Below, piece by piece: positions 21,460 through 32,963 of a stretch of DNA of 64,000 nucleotides. Location of the stretch: contig QPMI01000546.1 in the NCBI GenBank assembly GCA_004431415.1, forward strand, positions 1 through 64,000, in the 5' to 3' direction. This stretch comes from Cyanophora paradoxa. Taxonomy: Eukaryota; Glaucocystophyceae; Cyanophorales; Cyanophoraceae. Position 1 is the stretch's first letter, and each line of letters begins with the position of its first letter. The notes beneath the pieces were generated by a model. The model saw only the letters and a list, made by a program, of their open reading frames with translations, ran no database searches and was not told the origin of the DNA. The translations under genes and the position numbers were made by a program.

Positions 21460-21564
21460 TTAATTGACCTCCGCCTCCGGCGCCGGGCCCAGGGCGACCG
21501 CCTTCTGCCCCCGCATCTGGCGCACGGCCGCCTGCCGCAGCAGCCTGCCGCGCGAGGCCGTCCA
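21460..21564 (-). CDS. Possible isolated C-terminal exon
   Basis: After an acceptor (CGCCAG at 21565-21570) the minus strand reads WTASRGRLLRQAAVRQMRG and then QKAVALGPAPEAEVN and a stop at 21460. It looks like the basic C-terminus of a protein, but no companion exon was found upstream, so it may be spurious. Confidence 0.25.
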   Translation of the reverse strand, partial: WTASRGRLLRQAAVRQMRGQKAVALGPAPEAEVN

Positions 21565-22242
21565 CTGGCGATGGCGATCAAATCGCACCGAGTCCTGTAT
21601 TCACGACATCAGGCCTTAAGTTGCCTCGGGCCTCGAACATCGATATCTTCCACGTGCACTCGGCGCGGATGAGGCCCGAGGTTCAGCAATAGGATGCCGA
21701 TGCCATCGGCCTGTTCGAACCTCGGTTGAGCAAGAAAGGAATAATTGCAAGGGCAGCCAGCCTCAGCCGAGCACCTGCAGGACGGTGGCTGCCAGTGCCG
21801 AGTAGGAGCCCCGAGACGCCGACCGTGATCTGAGCGCGAGGCAACAGGCCAACTATACCTGTACAGATGTGCGAACGATCTCTACGTGTACGTAACTCTC
21901 GATGACCTCACTGTCGACGCAGATCACAATCACGCGAGCTCGAGCTCGGCCATATGCATGATCATGATGGAAGATCACGAGCTCGCGGATCCGATGATCG
22001 GTTGCTTTGCAATTGCCAACTGCAAAAAGCGCATGCACACGAAGATATCTACCTGTAGCTATAGCTAGATCTCGTTGTTCAAAACCATTACCTGCCTGAA
22101 AAGACATCGCAATGAATGGACATCGCCTAGAGTTGCATGTTCGATATGCAAGCAGTCCGCTAAACGCGATTCCAGACGCGAATCATGTCCGCTCGTGATC
22201 ACGACCTACTCAAACAACTCAAACAAGACAGCCTACGGCTTT

Positions 22243-25200
22243 TTACGGCTTCGAATTCGCATCTCCCCCCTGGGCACTTGCGGGTGTGGCCGCCGGGGCC
22301 GCCGGGGGCGGCGGGGCGGGGCGCTTCTCGACGTGGACCTCGAGGGAGGAGATCCAGTCGAGGAGGAGGCGGAAGAGCTTGTCCCGCTTCACCGGCTTCG
22401 TGCTGTAGTCGTCTGCGCGCGGCCGCAGGCGGCGCGGGCGCCTTCAGTGCCGACATGGAACGAAGTTTCAAAGAAGAGCGCACCCATGCCGGCCTGCAGG
22501 CACTTGGCGCGATCTGCGGCGCGGAGGCGCGAACTCGGCGGGTGCCGCGAAGGCTGAAGGGCGGCCAAGCCCGGCGGGGCGGGGCGCACCGTCGGCGTTG
22601 GCGGCGAAGGCGGTGACGGCGATGACGGGGTGCCGGGGCAGCCCCAGCTCCGCCTCTGCGGCACCGGCGCGTGAGACACGAGACACGGAGAGCTTTGTGC
22701 ATGGAAAAGGGAAGCGGGGCGAGGCGCACCGATGGCCCGTATCCGTTGCGTCGCCTCGTACCTGCGCGGGGCCCGCGTCAGGCGCGAGGCAGCGGGCCCA
22801 GCGGCGGCGCGTCGCTCGCCCGTTCATCCGCGGCATCTGCGGGGCAGGGCAGAGCAGGCGGAGTCAGGCCGGGAAGCGGGCGGGCCGAGCTAGACAAGCA
22901 ACGGGCCGACCTCGCAGTCCATGCACACGACCGTGAAGGCCTTCGCAGCGGGGCGCGGCGGCGTCAGAGCGCGGCGGAAATCTTCAGGATTTCGGAGGGC
23001 GGCAGGGAGGGGCGGCGCACGTGCGCGGAGCTCCCCCCCTTGTCCTTCACCTCCTGCAGCCTGTGCCGAGCGGAAAGGGTCAAGACGACCACGAGAGCCA
23101 GGGGCGCGCGAGGGGGAAGGGCACCGCTGGCGGGCGCGGGCCTCGAAGACCTCGGCGGCCTCGACGCCGTCCTTGGCGCGCGTGGCGCGCCACCCGACGT
23201 TCTCGAGCATCGCGCACAGCACCTTCATGTTGATCGGGTTGTCTGCCGCGCCGAGGGTGAGAGCGGCCCCGCCGGGCGGGCGGGCGGGCGCGGCCGCGTC
23301 TCGCGCGGGAATTCGGGCGGAAATTGGGCGCGCGCGCGGGCGGGCGCGCCTTCGGCGACGAGGACGTCGAGGACGACCTCCTCGGGCCGCAGCTGCTCCC
23401 GCGGCCGCGGCTCCGGCCCCGTCACCCTCAGCGCCGGGGGGGCCGGCGCAGGGGCCGCCGCGGGGGCTGGCGGCGGCGCGGGAGCGGAGGGCGCGGCGGC
23501 GGGCGACAGCGGCTCGCCGGCCTGGCGGGTCGGGCGGGGCAGGAGGACGGGCGCCGGCGGGGCCTCGTCGGGCGGGTCGGCGTCGAGGGGCACGGCGGCG
23601 CGGAACTGGGCGATGGTCGCCAGCAGCTGCGACCGCACGATCGGCTTGTGCAGGTGCGCGTCCTGTTTGCAGAGAAGCGGCTCAGTCGGATCGAACCGGG
23701 GGCGCTGGGGCGGGGCGGGGCGCGCGGGCACCATGCCGGCCTGGAGGCAGCGGCGCTCGTCCTCGGGCAGCACGCTCGCCGTGAGGGCCTGCCGGCGCAC
23801 GCGGCCGTGGCTCGGCCGAGGCGAGGGGCGGGGGGAGCGCAGCGCAGAATCAAGGGCTGGGCGCACGACGATGGGGTGCCTGCAGATTCCTGCGGATGCA
23901 GAAACCAATGACGCGGTCAGGGATCGCAAGGCCGGGTGGCGGCGCGGCAGCCGAGGGCGGGCGAGCGGAGGGCACGTGCACGGACCCGACGCCGCCTCAA
24001 TGGCGCGGATCTCGCGCGTCGCAGTGAGCCTGCGCACCCGCAGCCGCGCCACCTCAGCACCGGCCACGCTCGCTCGCTCGCTCAGCCACGCATACGCACC
24101 CGTCCTGTGAAGCGAAGAGGAGGCGGAAGGGAAGGGGGGGCAGGGCCGCAGGTCAGTAACGGGTCGGGGCGGCGCGCGCGCCGCTGCGCAGCGCGGCGCC
24201 TGTCACCTTTGTCGGCATCTGCGGCGGCGGCGTCAGACGTTATTCAAGACTCTTCTTCGAAGACAACTCAAGGATGCTTTGAGAGAGAAACGCTTCGAAC
24301 TCGCCTCGAAGTCCATGAGGATGACGTCGAAGGCGCGCAGCTTGGCGGGGCGCGGGGCCGGCCCCGCCCCGGGGGCCGGCGGCTCGCCGGAGAGGGGCTG
24401 CGGGGAGTGCGCGGCGTGGATACGGTTGACGGCCCTCACGAACTCGTCCACGGCCTGCGGGGCGGGGCCGGCCGCTCAGCTCAGCTCAGCCCGCTCAGCT
24501 CGGCTTAGCTGAGCTTCGCCCAGATGGACGAGGGTGAAGGAGGGGCGGCGGCACCTCCTGGCCATCCCCGGCGACCGTCACCGTGTGCCCCGCCTGCCGC
24601 CCGTCAGATCATCCTCGGAGCAGAGGGCGGGCGGGGGCGGAGGGCGCCGCGCCTTCTCGAGCATGGCCTTCACGATGCGCATGTTGATCTGGTTGTCCTC
24701 CGCCACCTGGCGCCCCCCGCGCGTCGGCCGAGCTTGCTAGGGCCAAAAGCGCGCGGGCGGGCGGGCATCGCGGGCGGGGCGCCGCACCAGGATGCGGGCC
24801 GGCTGGGACGCCGGCTGGTTCAGCGGCTGCCCGTATTGATCCGAGAAGTTCTGCGCGCCCCGCGGCCCGTCAGATCGGGCGGCATCGAACCGGCTGCCTT
24901 CCTTCCCATCCTCCCCGCCCGCCCTCGCTCGCGCGCAGCGGAGCGGAGGGGGAATCCAGTGCAAGCTCCGGGCTGCCCAGGCCGCCGCGCGCGCACCAGG
25001 ACGGTGTCGCAGCCGGCGCTCGAGGCGCGCCGCGTCCTCCGCACGGCCCCGGGCAGCTGCAGCTCCTCCCAGCCCGGGCCCGCCCCCGCCTCCGGCTCCG
25101 GCTCCGCCTGCGCCCCGCCCCGTCGGCGCCTGGACTCTCCAGGGGCGAGACGCGGGCCGGGGCGAAGGCGGGCCTTGACGAGCGGGGACGAGTAGCGGCG

Positions 25201-28200
25201 CCGGGACCGGGAGCCGTCGCCGGGCTCGCCCAGCGACTCGGCGTTGGACCTGCCGCGCCCCCGCCATCAGCGCGGGGCGGCAGAGGCCACCGCGGCCGGG
25301 GCCGGGGCGCGCGCTCGCCTTGGCGACTCCTGGCCGCCCTCGCTGGAGACGGCGGAGGACTTGCGGGGGCGGCCGAAGCCGAGCGCCGAGAGGCCCGACA
25401 TGCCGAGGGGCGAGGGCGGCGCCAGGGCCGGCGGGGCGACCTCAAGAGGCAGCACCACCCAGAAGGTGCTCCCTGCGCGCCCACCCCGCTGCTGTCAGCC
25501 GGTGCCGGCGCGGCCCCCAAGGGGCGTGCGGGGGGAGGCGCGCCGGTGCCCGGGGCCGACTTGACGCCGACGGTGCCGCCCCAGCGCGTCGCGATCTCCT
25601 TGCAGATCGCCAGCCTGCCGCCGCCCCCTCAGAAAGAGTGCGGCGCGGCCGAGGCGCGGCGGGCGGACCCGAGGCCGGTGCCGCCGGGGTCCTGGCGCGT
25701 GCGGTCCAGCACACGGAAGAAGCGCTGCGCCGCGCCCCGTCAGGCCCGCCTCCCTTTGGGCGGGGCGGAGCGGGCGGGCCTGGAAGAGCTGCGGCTGGTC
25801 CTCCGCGCGGATCCCGAACCCGTCGTCCTCCACCTGCCCCGCCGCGTCCGATCACTTCTTCTTCGTCGCCTCTTTCGTGCACCCCGCCCAGGGGCGCCGC
25901 ACCTCGAAGACAACCTCGACGTTGTTGCCCTTGTGGCAGCGGGGGTACGCCCGCACCACCAGGTTGCCCCCCTCCTGCGCGCGGGGTGAGCGGCAACGAC
26001 GACGCGAGGTTTCCTTTCGGGGACTCGAACCGGCGTGAACTTCACTCCCTGCAGCGCGGAACGAGGAAACGCGCAAGTCAGCGGCGTCCGCCAGTGGATG
26101 CCGACGATCAGGTCAGGTCAGAGGGCGACGACAAAGAAGCGCACGTTGCTGCGGCGCGAAACACGCAGTCAGAACGAGGGCGGGACGGGCTCGCGCGAGG
26201 GGCTCCGGGGCTCACCTGAGGTAGTTGAGGAGGATCTGCTGCAGGCGCTGCGGGGGGCGCCGCCGGGGCCGCCCGCTCAGCGAAGAAAAGGCAAAGGCGA
26301 AGCGCAGCACGGCGCAGCGCGGCGTGGCGCGGCGTAGCGGAGGGGAGGGGAGGGGAGGGGAGGGGGCCGACCTCGGGGTCGCCGCAGACGTCGGGGAGGC
26401 GGTTGGAGACATCGACGCGGATGTTGATCGCCTTGGCCGTCGCCTGCGCCCCGCGCCGGGGAGCGTGAGCCGCAGGTGCGGGTGCGGGGCGGCCCCCGGG
26501 GCGGGGCGGCGCCCCGGGCCGCTCGGGCACCTTGGGCTGGACGACCATGACCGCCGCGTTGACGCTCCGCGCCACGTTGAACCGCACCTGCCGCCGCCGC
26601 CCTCAGCCGCCCGCTCTTCTCGGCGGGGCGGGGGGCGGGGGGCGCGGGGGGCACCGAGTCGAGGGTCATCTTGCCCGCCTCGATGCGGTTGATGTCCAGG
26701 ATGTCGCTGGGGGAGGCCGGGGGATGAGGGGGGTGGGGGGGGAGGGGGGGGAGGGGCGGTGCGGAGGGCCCGGGGCGCACTTGATGCTGCGCGGGGGTAA
26801 GCGGGCGGAGGGTGGGGGCTGGGGGGCTGGCGGGGGTGCGCACAGGTTCAGGAGGTGCTCCCCGCTGCGCATCGCCCCGTCCACGTAGTCCCGCTGCGTA
26901 CCCCGCCGCTCAGCGCTGCCCCAGAGGGGCGGGGGAGGCGGAGGGGGGGGAAGGGGGTACCGCGGCGGGGTGCATGGGGTAGTCCTTGGCCAGCTGGAGC
27001 ATACCCCTGCAGGCGCGGGGGGCTCGGGCGGGCGGGGTGCGGGAACGGGGAAGGGGGGGCGGCCGGGTCGGGCCGGACGCACAGCACGCCGTTCTGCGCG
27101 GGGCGGTCAGAGGAGCGGCCGGCAGGGAGAGCAGGCGGGAGGGGCGCACCAGGGGTGTCCTCATCTCGTGGCTGCGCGGGGCGGGGAGGGGCGGAGCGGA
27201 CGGGCGACAGGAGTCAGCAGGGGCGCAGAGCAAGCGCGCTACCGTCGGGGGGCCCGAGGCTCCTCCTCCGCGCCCCTACTATCCCCTGGAGGTGCGTACC
27301 TCATTGTGGCGAGGAACTTGCGGGTCTCCTCGGCGCGGATCTCCGCCTTGAGCTTGCTCTTCCGCTCCGTCAGGTCCGTCTGCGCCCCCCGCCCGCCAGC
27401 CAGGATCAGATAGAACCAATTCGGATCGGGTGGGGGGCGGCGGGGCGGGGCGGGGCGGACGCAGATGCAGCAGACGCCGCAGACGCCGCCGCCCTGCGGG
27501 TCCAGCCGCGTCACCGCTCGCATCAGGATCTCCATCGGCTGCGCGGGGTCCGTCAGAGGGCGGTCCCTCGACTTCGACGCGTCGCCAGGGGGGAGGGGCG
27601 ACCTGGTGGGCGTGGTCGCGGGAGCGCGTCGTGAACTCGAACTCGCGGGAGCCGATCGCCTTCCCCACCGCCGCCGCCTGCCCCGCGGTGTGGGGGGGCG
27701 CCGGCGCGGGGCGGGCCGGGGCGGGCGGGGTCGGGGGAAGGGACGGACGAGGAGGACGCCGCGGGCCTCGTTGGCCTGCATCTCCGACACCATCGCATCC
27801 ACGAAGTCCTGCGGAGAAGGCGTCCCCGTCAGGCCCCGAACGAGGGGGCCGGCCCCTGCTTCCCCGCCCCGCCCAGCGGACCTGGCCGAGAACGGAGGCG
27901 CGGGTGAGCCCGAAGAGCTCCTCCGCCCGCGGGTTCCTGCCCCCGCCCGGCGCGCTCAGGTGGAGAGGAGAAAGGAGGCGGGGGGAGGGAGCGGGGCGGG
28001 GCACCAGTCGACGACGCGGAGCTCGCGGGAGAGGGTCACGATGGGCACCGTCACCGCCTCCATCAGCTGCCGCAGGTCTGCCCCGCCGCGCCGCGCCGGG
28101 GCGGGTTAGATGGGGTTGGATCGGGCGGGGGGGCGGGGAAGGGGCACCCTGGGAGACGAGCTTGAGCTGGCGCGAGATGCCGAGCTTCTCGTTCAGGTTC

Positions 28201-31200
28201 CACACGCTCTTCTGCGCGGGACTCAGCCGCGAGGGGCGGGGCGGCAGGTGCGCGTGCGCCACGCGCCAGCACGTCGACGGAGGCGATGTCCCCCGGCGCG
28301 AACTGCTCGCTGTGGCCCTTCGTGTACTCCACCCTGGAAAGGGGGGGAGGGGGTTTAGGGCGGCAGGGTACAGGTGCGGGGGGCGGTAGGGGCACCAGAG
28401 CTCGAAGGACTCGCGGGGCGTGAGGTGCCGCGCGGGGCTCTGCGGCCGTACCCCGTCGACGGGGGGCGGGGCGGCGGGAGGGGTACGGGCGCCGCGCGCA
28501 CGGTGAGGTCCTGCTCGCGCCCCGCCCACTGCCGCACGAGGGAGACCTCCTCGCGGAAGTACATCACGTAGGCACCTGTACCCCACCCCGTGAGCTCCTC
28601 GCCGGCACCCGTACCCCCCGGTTGCTTTGCGCACCGGGGGAGAGGCGGACGCCGAGGAAGCCGCAGAGGCCGGCGGGGGGCGCGACCCTCGCCGGCATGT
28701 GCCGTCCCTGCGCGATCGACCCGTCAAAATCGGAAGCGAAGAGCAAAGGGGCCGGATAAACCGCCCGTCGCACCCAGCAGTTCGTGTGGACGACCTCGGG
28801 CTCGCCCCGGCGCGCCTTCTCCTCGCACGCCCGCTCCAGGAACGACCCCAGCGCCAGCAGCTGCCCGGGGGGCGCGTCGGGCGGGCGGGGCGTGGGGGAG
28901 GGCGAGGGGCGGCGCGGGCGCACGTCCTTGGTCGACGGGACGTGCCCCAGCGTGTTGACGGTCGCCTGGGGGAGAAGGAGGGGAGCAGGTCACGGCGACG
29001 ACGAGGAGGGCCGGGGCCGGGGCCGGGGCCGGGGGCGGCGGGCGGGGCGCGCGTGCCTGAGACTCGTCCTCGGCGAGGGCGGCGGCGGCGGCGGCGGCCG
29101 GCCCCGGCCCGTTCAGAACGAGGAGGGCCACCCCCGCGCAGGGCAGCAGGTCCTGCGCGCCGGCCCCCCTCAGCCCTCCCTCTCCCCGCGGGCCCGGGCC
29201 GGGCTCGGGAGGGCGGACCTTGACGTTGGGGGAGCAGTTGAAGAGGGCCTCGGTGAACGTCCGCGCCATCGCCGAGTCCTGCCGGGGCCAGAATGAGGGG
29301 GGCGGGGCGGGGTGGGGGCGAGGGGGAGCAGGGAACGAATGCGGACCCGGGCGGACTCGAGGATGAGGCCGTGGAGCTCGCGGGCGCGCGTCTCGTGCCG
29401 GCGGTACTGCTTCTCCAGCACGTACGAGATCTGCGAGGAGAGCACCTGCGGGGGGCGTTCCTCAGCCGGGGCCGTCCCTCCCCTCCAGGAGGCCCCCGTC
29501 CCCCCGGGGGCCGCCGGGCGGGGGGTACCATCACGAAGTTGTTGCAGGCGAGGCGGAGGCGCCGGTCGCAGTGCTTCGGAGAGTAGTTGTGGCTGCGCGG
29601 GGCGGGGCGATGAGTTAGCGCGCGTGCCGCCAAGGAAGGGGGAGGCGGCGGGGTACGGCGCACCAGACGAAGAGCCCCCACATGTTCCCCGAGACGACGA
29701 TCGCGTTCACGATCGTCGCTTGTACCCCCTGCCCCAAAGTTCGAACGGGGGGGGGGGGAAGGGTCGCGGGGCCGGGGTAGGGTTACCATATGCTTCAGGT
29801 ACTGGAGATGGCCTGGGGGAAATAGGATCAGGACAGGAAGGAAGGAGAGCAGACGGGCGGGCGGGGCCGCACATTGGGAGACGGAGCGGAGGGAAGAGCG
29901 CGCGAGGTCGAGGGGGGGCTCGTCGGGCGCCGAGAGGATGGGCACGGGGTCTGTGGGGCGCGCGCGGGAGGGCAGGGCCTGAGTCTGGGGAGGGAAGGGC
30001 GAGCAAGCGGGCGGGGCACCGGCGTTGACGTCGGGGATGCTGCGGAAGCGGTTGAGGAGGAAGAGCTCGCGCGCCGCCGGCGGGATGTCCTGCCCCCCCG
30101 CGCAGCGTCCAGTGCGGCCCGGCGGGGCGGGGCGGGGCGGGGCGGACCATGCCGGGGAAGGACATGCCGAGGAACGAGCCGCGGCTCGTGTCCTTCAGGC
30201 TCTCCGCCACCACCTCGCCGTCCCCCGACGCGTCGAACCGGTAGATCATGCACCTGCCGAGGGGCGAGGGCATGGGGGCGGAGCTGGGGGCGGAGCTGGC
30301 CGGGGGCGGACCGGTCGAAGCGGACGATGTCGTTCGCCTCGTCGATGAGCTGCCGCACCAGCACCTCCACGCTCGTCGCCTCCTCCGCGCACACTGCGAG
30401 GCCGCCCCCGCCCCCGCTCTGAGCCGAGGGCCCCCGCCCTTCTTCCTCTTTGCAGGGGCGGGCGGGCGGGCGCACGCATGGAGCGGGCGGAGAGGCCGGC
30501 CAACTCGTCCGTCGGCGCCCCCAGCGCCCCCGCCGGCACCGTCCTGCGCCCCGCTCGCCCCGGCGGGGGGCGGCGGCGGGAGGGAGGGGGGAGGGGGGGG
30601 GGCGGACGAGGGGTACACGGGCTCGAGCTCGAGGACGGCCTCGCGGCCAGCGCGGCCGCCCGGGAAGTGCAGGAGGCCCATCCACTCTGAGGCGCGCGCG
30701 GCGGTGAGCGGGGCGATGGGCGGATCGAAAGCGGAGCGGATTGGAGAGAAGAGCCGAGCGCGGGCCGCACCGACGCCGTTCGCGGTTGCGATGAGCAGCT
30801 CGACGGGCGCGGCGCCGGCGCCGCCGGGCACCGGGGAGGACGCTCCGTCGGTCCGCACGGCGAACTGGTACCTGCGAGAGGGCTCGGCACGCGGGAGAGC
30901 GCCTTCCGCGACGCGATCTTCGGTGGAGAGCGCACCGCGCGATGGCGCCGACGACGGCGGCCATCGACTCGGGCTGGAGGACGGCCGAGAGCGGGCCGCC
31001 CAGCGCCGAGTCCGCGTCTACCCCGGCCATCTCCAGGAGGTTCGCGGAGACTCGCCGCACGACGGGCGAGCCGCCCGCCGCCGTGTCCGTCTCCACTGCG
31101 CAGCACTCAGCGCGCTCTATCGTTCACCGAGCGCGGACGGCGCTGCGCGTACGGGCGAGGAGGACGCCGTGCCCTTGGATGGCGTTGACGTGACGCAGGG

Positions 31201-31467
31201 AAGCGGGGTCCTGCGCGTGGGGATGAGAACGGTGCCAAGCTCCGAGAGCGCCTGCAGCTCGCGCACCCGCCAGTACGGCGGAAGCTGGCTCAACCGCCGC
31301 TTCTCCAAGCCGGGCCGATCTAGCTGTGGTTCGCTCGTCAAACTACCCGACGACGCGATCGCCGGCCGCTCGTCCCCGTGCCCCGACGAGCCCGCGCGTC
31401 CCCGTGCCGAGTCGGAGCGCGGGACGGCGAGGCCTGCGGCCGCAGGAGCAGACGAATCCATCCCCAC
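22243..31467 (-). CDS. Phytochrome hybrid histidine kinase (PAS-GAF-PHY-PAS-HisKA-HATPase-REC-REC)
   Basis: Red/far-red bilin photoreceptor kinase spread over many short exons; start ATG 31467, stop TAA 22243. N-terminal PAS: HVNAIQGHGVLLA (about 31190-31150) and VSANLLEMAG. GAF: CMIYRFDASGDGEVVAES (about 30252-30200), DIPPAARELFLLNR (about 30090), LRSVSQCHLQYLKHM across 29900-29787, and WGLFVCHNYSPK. The CH pair is the plant/Cph1-type chromophore site, so a phycobilin-type chromophore is expected. PHY tongue: QWAGRE (about 28520) and LTPRESFELW (about 28400). A further PAS has PIVTLSRELRVVDW (about 28040). Kinase: SHEMRTPLNGVL split by an intron (27170/27090), INRIEAGKM, LLNYLSNGVKFT (26240-26040), VEDDGFGIRAED, and GGTGLGLAICKEIA. 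Receivers: EDNQINMRIVKAML with ILMDFE and GMDAHLHKP; EDNPINMKVLCAML with VCMDCE and GMDDYSTKP. Probably soluble, cytosolic or nuclear, signalling by phosphorelay. Confidence 0.93.
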
Positions 31468-32436
31468 GGTCTCGTACGCGCCGCCGCGCTTGTTTTTGGA
31501 GCCGGCACGCCGCGGCCGACGCGCGGATGGTTTGACTCCTCGGGCTGGTAATCAGCGCTGCTCTGCCGTTTCGATCTAAGAACTTCGGGCTCAACGCTGC
31601 GTGGATGCCCCGCAGTTCGGGGATCCCTGCAGGAGGGCGGGGCGAGCGGGGATTCTCGCGGGCTGAGTGCTTGATGGGTTTCGAGGGAGCTGGGCGGAGC
31701 CGAACCCAGGTCTTGGCGATGGGACTACCCGCCCGTTGCAAACTTGTCGGTGCTATACGCATGGAAATTGTCTGGGGCCGCGCGCACTCCGCGGCCCGCG
31801 GTAACGGTTCGCGGACCGTCAAGGTCGACAAATAGACGACAATCATTTTGAATAGCGATAGACGAAAAAGCGATAGACGACTGTGAATAAGGCTGGTGCT
31901 GGCCAATCGCAAGGCCCGCTGAGGGTCCGCAAGCTCGCAGTCATGTTGGACACATTCATTCGTATCCCGTCACGTGCGTTCCCCTTCTAGCTTTCAAGTT
32001 TAGCCGAGCCCAACAACTTGGCTCTAGGCGCTAGGCGCCGGCAACTTCCGGCAAGTTGGCTTAAGCTTCCGAAGTTCTAAGTTCTACGGTCTTCTACCGT
32101 AGTACCTTCACTGGAGTCAGCTTCGAATTCGAAGGTAAATTCTAAGCAGGTATCATAGATAGTTGAAACGTTTGTTACAAGTTACGTACCATAAGGAATA
32201 GATAAACATGATTAAGGGCCGCGTTCGTGGAGTTCATAATTCTCCGATAAATTTAATTTCTTCAGCGATTTGGCGGCGATTTGGCGCTGCCCCGACTCCT
32301 GCTGGCACTGCCACAGTCTGCCAGGCTGTGCTGCCAGTGGCCAGTGGCCACTGCTGGGCCCTCCAGTTGCTGGCCCGCTGCCCGCGCGAGCAGCGCCGGG
32401 CACAGGCGCAGCCGCGCCGGCCGGGGCCCGGGGCGC
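31468..32436. other. Intergenic region upstream of the phytochrome gene
   Basis: 5' flank of the phytochrome and 3' flank of the cyclase gene. It contains short frames without recognisable motifs and a CTGCCAGTG-rich patch at 32290-32400. No gene seen. The promoter of the phytochrome should lie at about 31470-32200. Confidence 0.45.
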
Positions 32437-32444
32437 CCTACGGG

Positions 32445-32962
32445 TAGGGTTGCCGCGCTTAAGTTCAAGTGCACTTAAACTTAAGCGTTTAAGTTAAGTT
32501 TAAGTTTTAGTTTAAGCGGCCTGCTTAAACTTAAGCTTAAACGGGGACACTCCCGGTTCGAATCCCGGGGGCAGAACCCCCGGAAACCCCCTCAAAACGA
32601 TGTCAGATGTGCAGAAAACATGCTGTATGCCATCGCCATCGGCTATAAAACTTCTCTGCATTCATAGTGGTCGCAACACTGCCAGTTTCGAGGCTGGGTC
32701 TCCCTCAGAAAGGATTACGTATACCCCCTTCAGAAGCTTCACTGACTGAAACTTCTGGAAAATCGTGTGTTTAGTGATTAAAATCCGTCAGGAAGGCATT
32801 CTAGCATGTCTGTGGCGCGTTTGAGATTGAATCGGTGTCTGTTTCCTCATCATACTGGGTGCTCTTGTATGGACTTAAGTTTAAGCGCTTAAACGCTTAA
32901 GTTTAAGCGCACTTTTAGTTTAAGTGGGGCAGGCTTAAACTTAAGCTTAAACGGCAACCCTA
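32445..32962. mobile_element. hAT-like non-autonomous element (MITE), 518 bp, with perfect 8-bp TSD
   Basis: The ends are TAGGGTTGCCG and its exact complement CGGCAACCCTA, flanked on both sides by CCTACGGG (32437-32444 and 32963-32970). Eight-bp target duplications and a TAGGGTTGCC-like terminus are hallmarks of the hAT superfamily. Subterminal regions are packed with TTAAGTTTAAGC-type words in inverted orientation (32458-32545 and 32875-32950). There is no transposase ORF, so movement would depend on an autonomous relative. The interior holds a tRNA-like box B (GGTTCGAATCC near 32553). Confidence 0.9.
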
Positions 32963-32963
32963 C

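Larger units (their letters stand above)
19918..22242. other. Intergenic region between two convergent genes
   Basis: 3' flank of the giant gene and 3' flank of the phytochrome gene. Apart from the listed repeats and a possible orphan exon, I see no gene. 21700-22200 has balanced composition with short frames only. Confidence 0.5.

Noticed and set aside
22389-25520. Numerous plus-strand ORFs over the phytochrome gene
   Set aside because: They have Arg/Gly/Ala-rich composition and no motifs; the minus strand carries conserved receiver and kinase motifs over the same interval.
27279-29945. 888-codon minus-strand open frame
   Set aside because: It runs through several introns of the phytochrome gene because GC-rich introns have few stops. 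The real frame switches at each splice site.
31117-31467. N-terminal bacteriophytochrome-type chromophore cysteine
   Set aside because: No cysteine was found before the IQGHG motif in the fitted exons. A CH pair at the GAF (Cph1/plant) site, formed by splicing, explains chromophore binding better.
32540-32570. tRNA gene at a GGTTCGAATCC motif (also at about 4750 and 41210 on the minus strand)
   Set aside because: No cloverleaf: there is no box A at proper spacing and no acceptor stem pairing in any of the three places.
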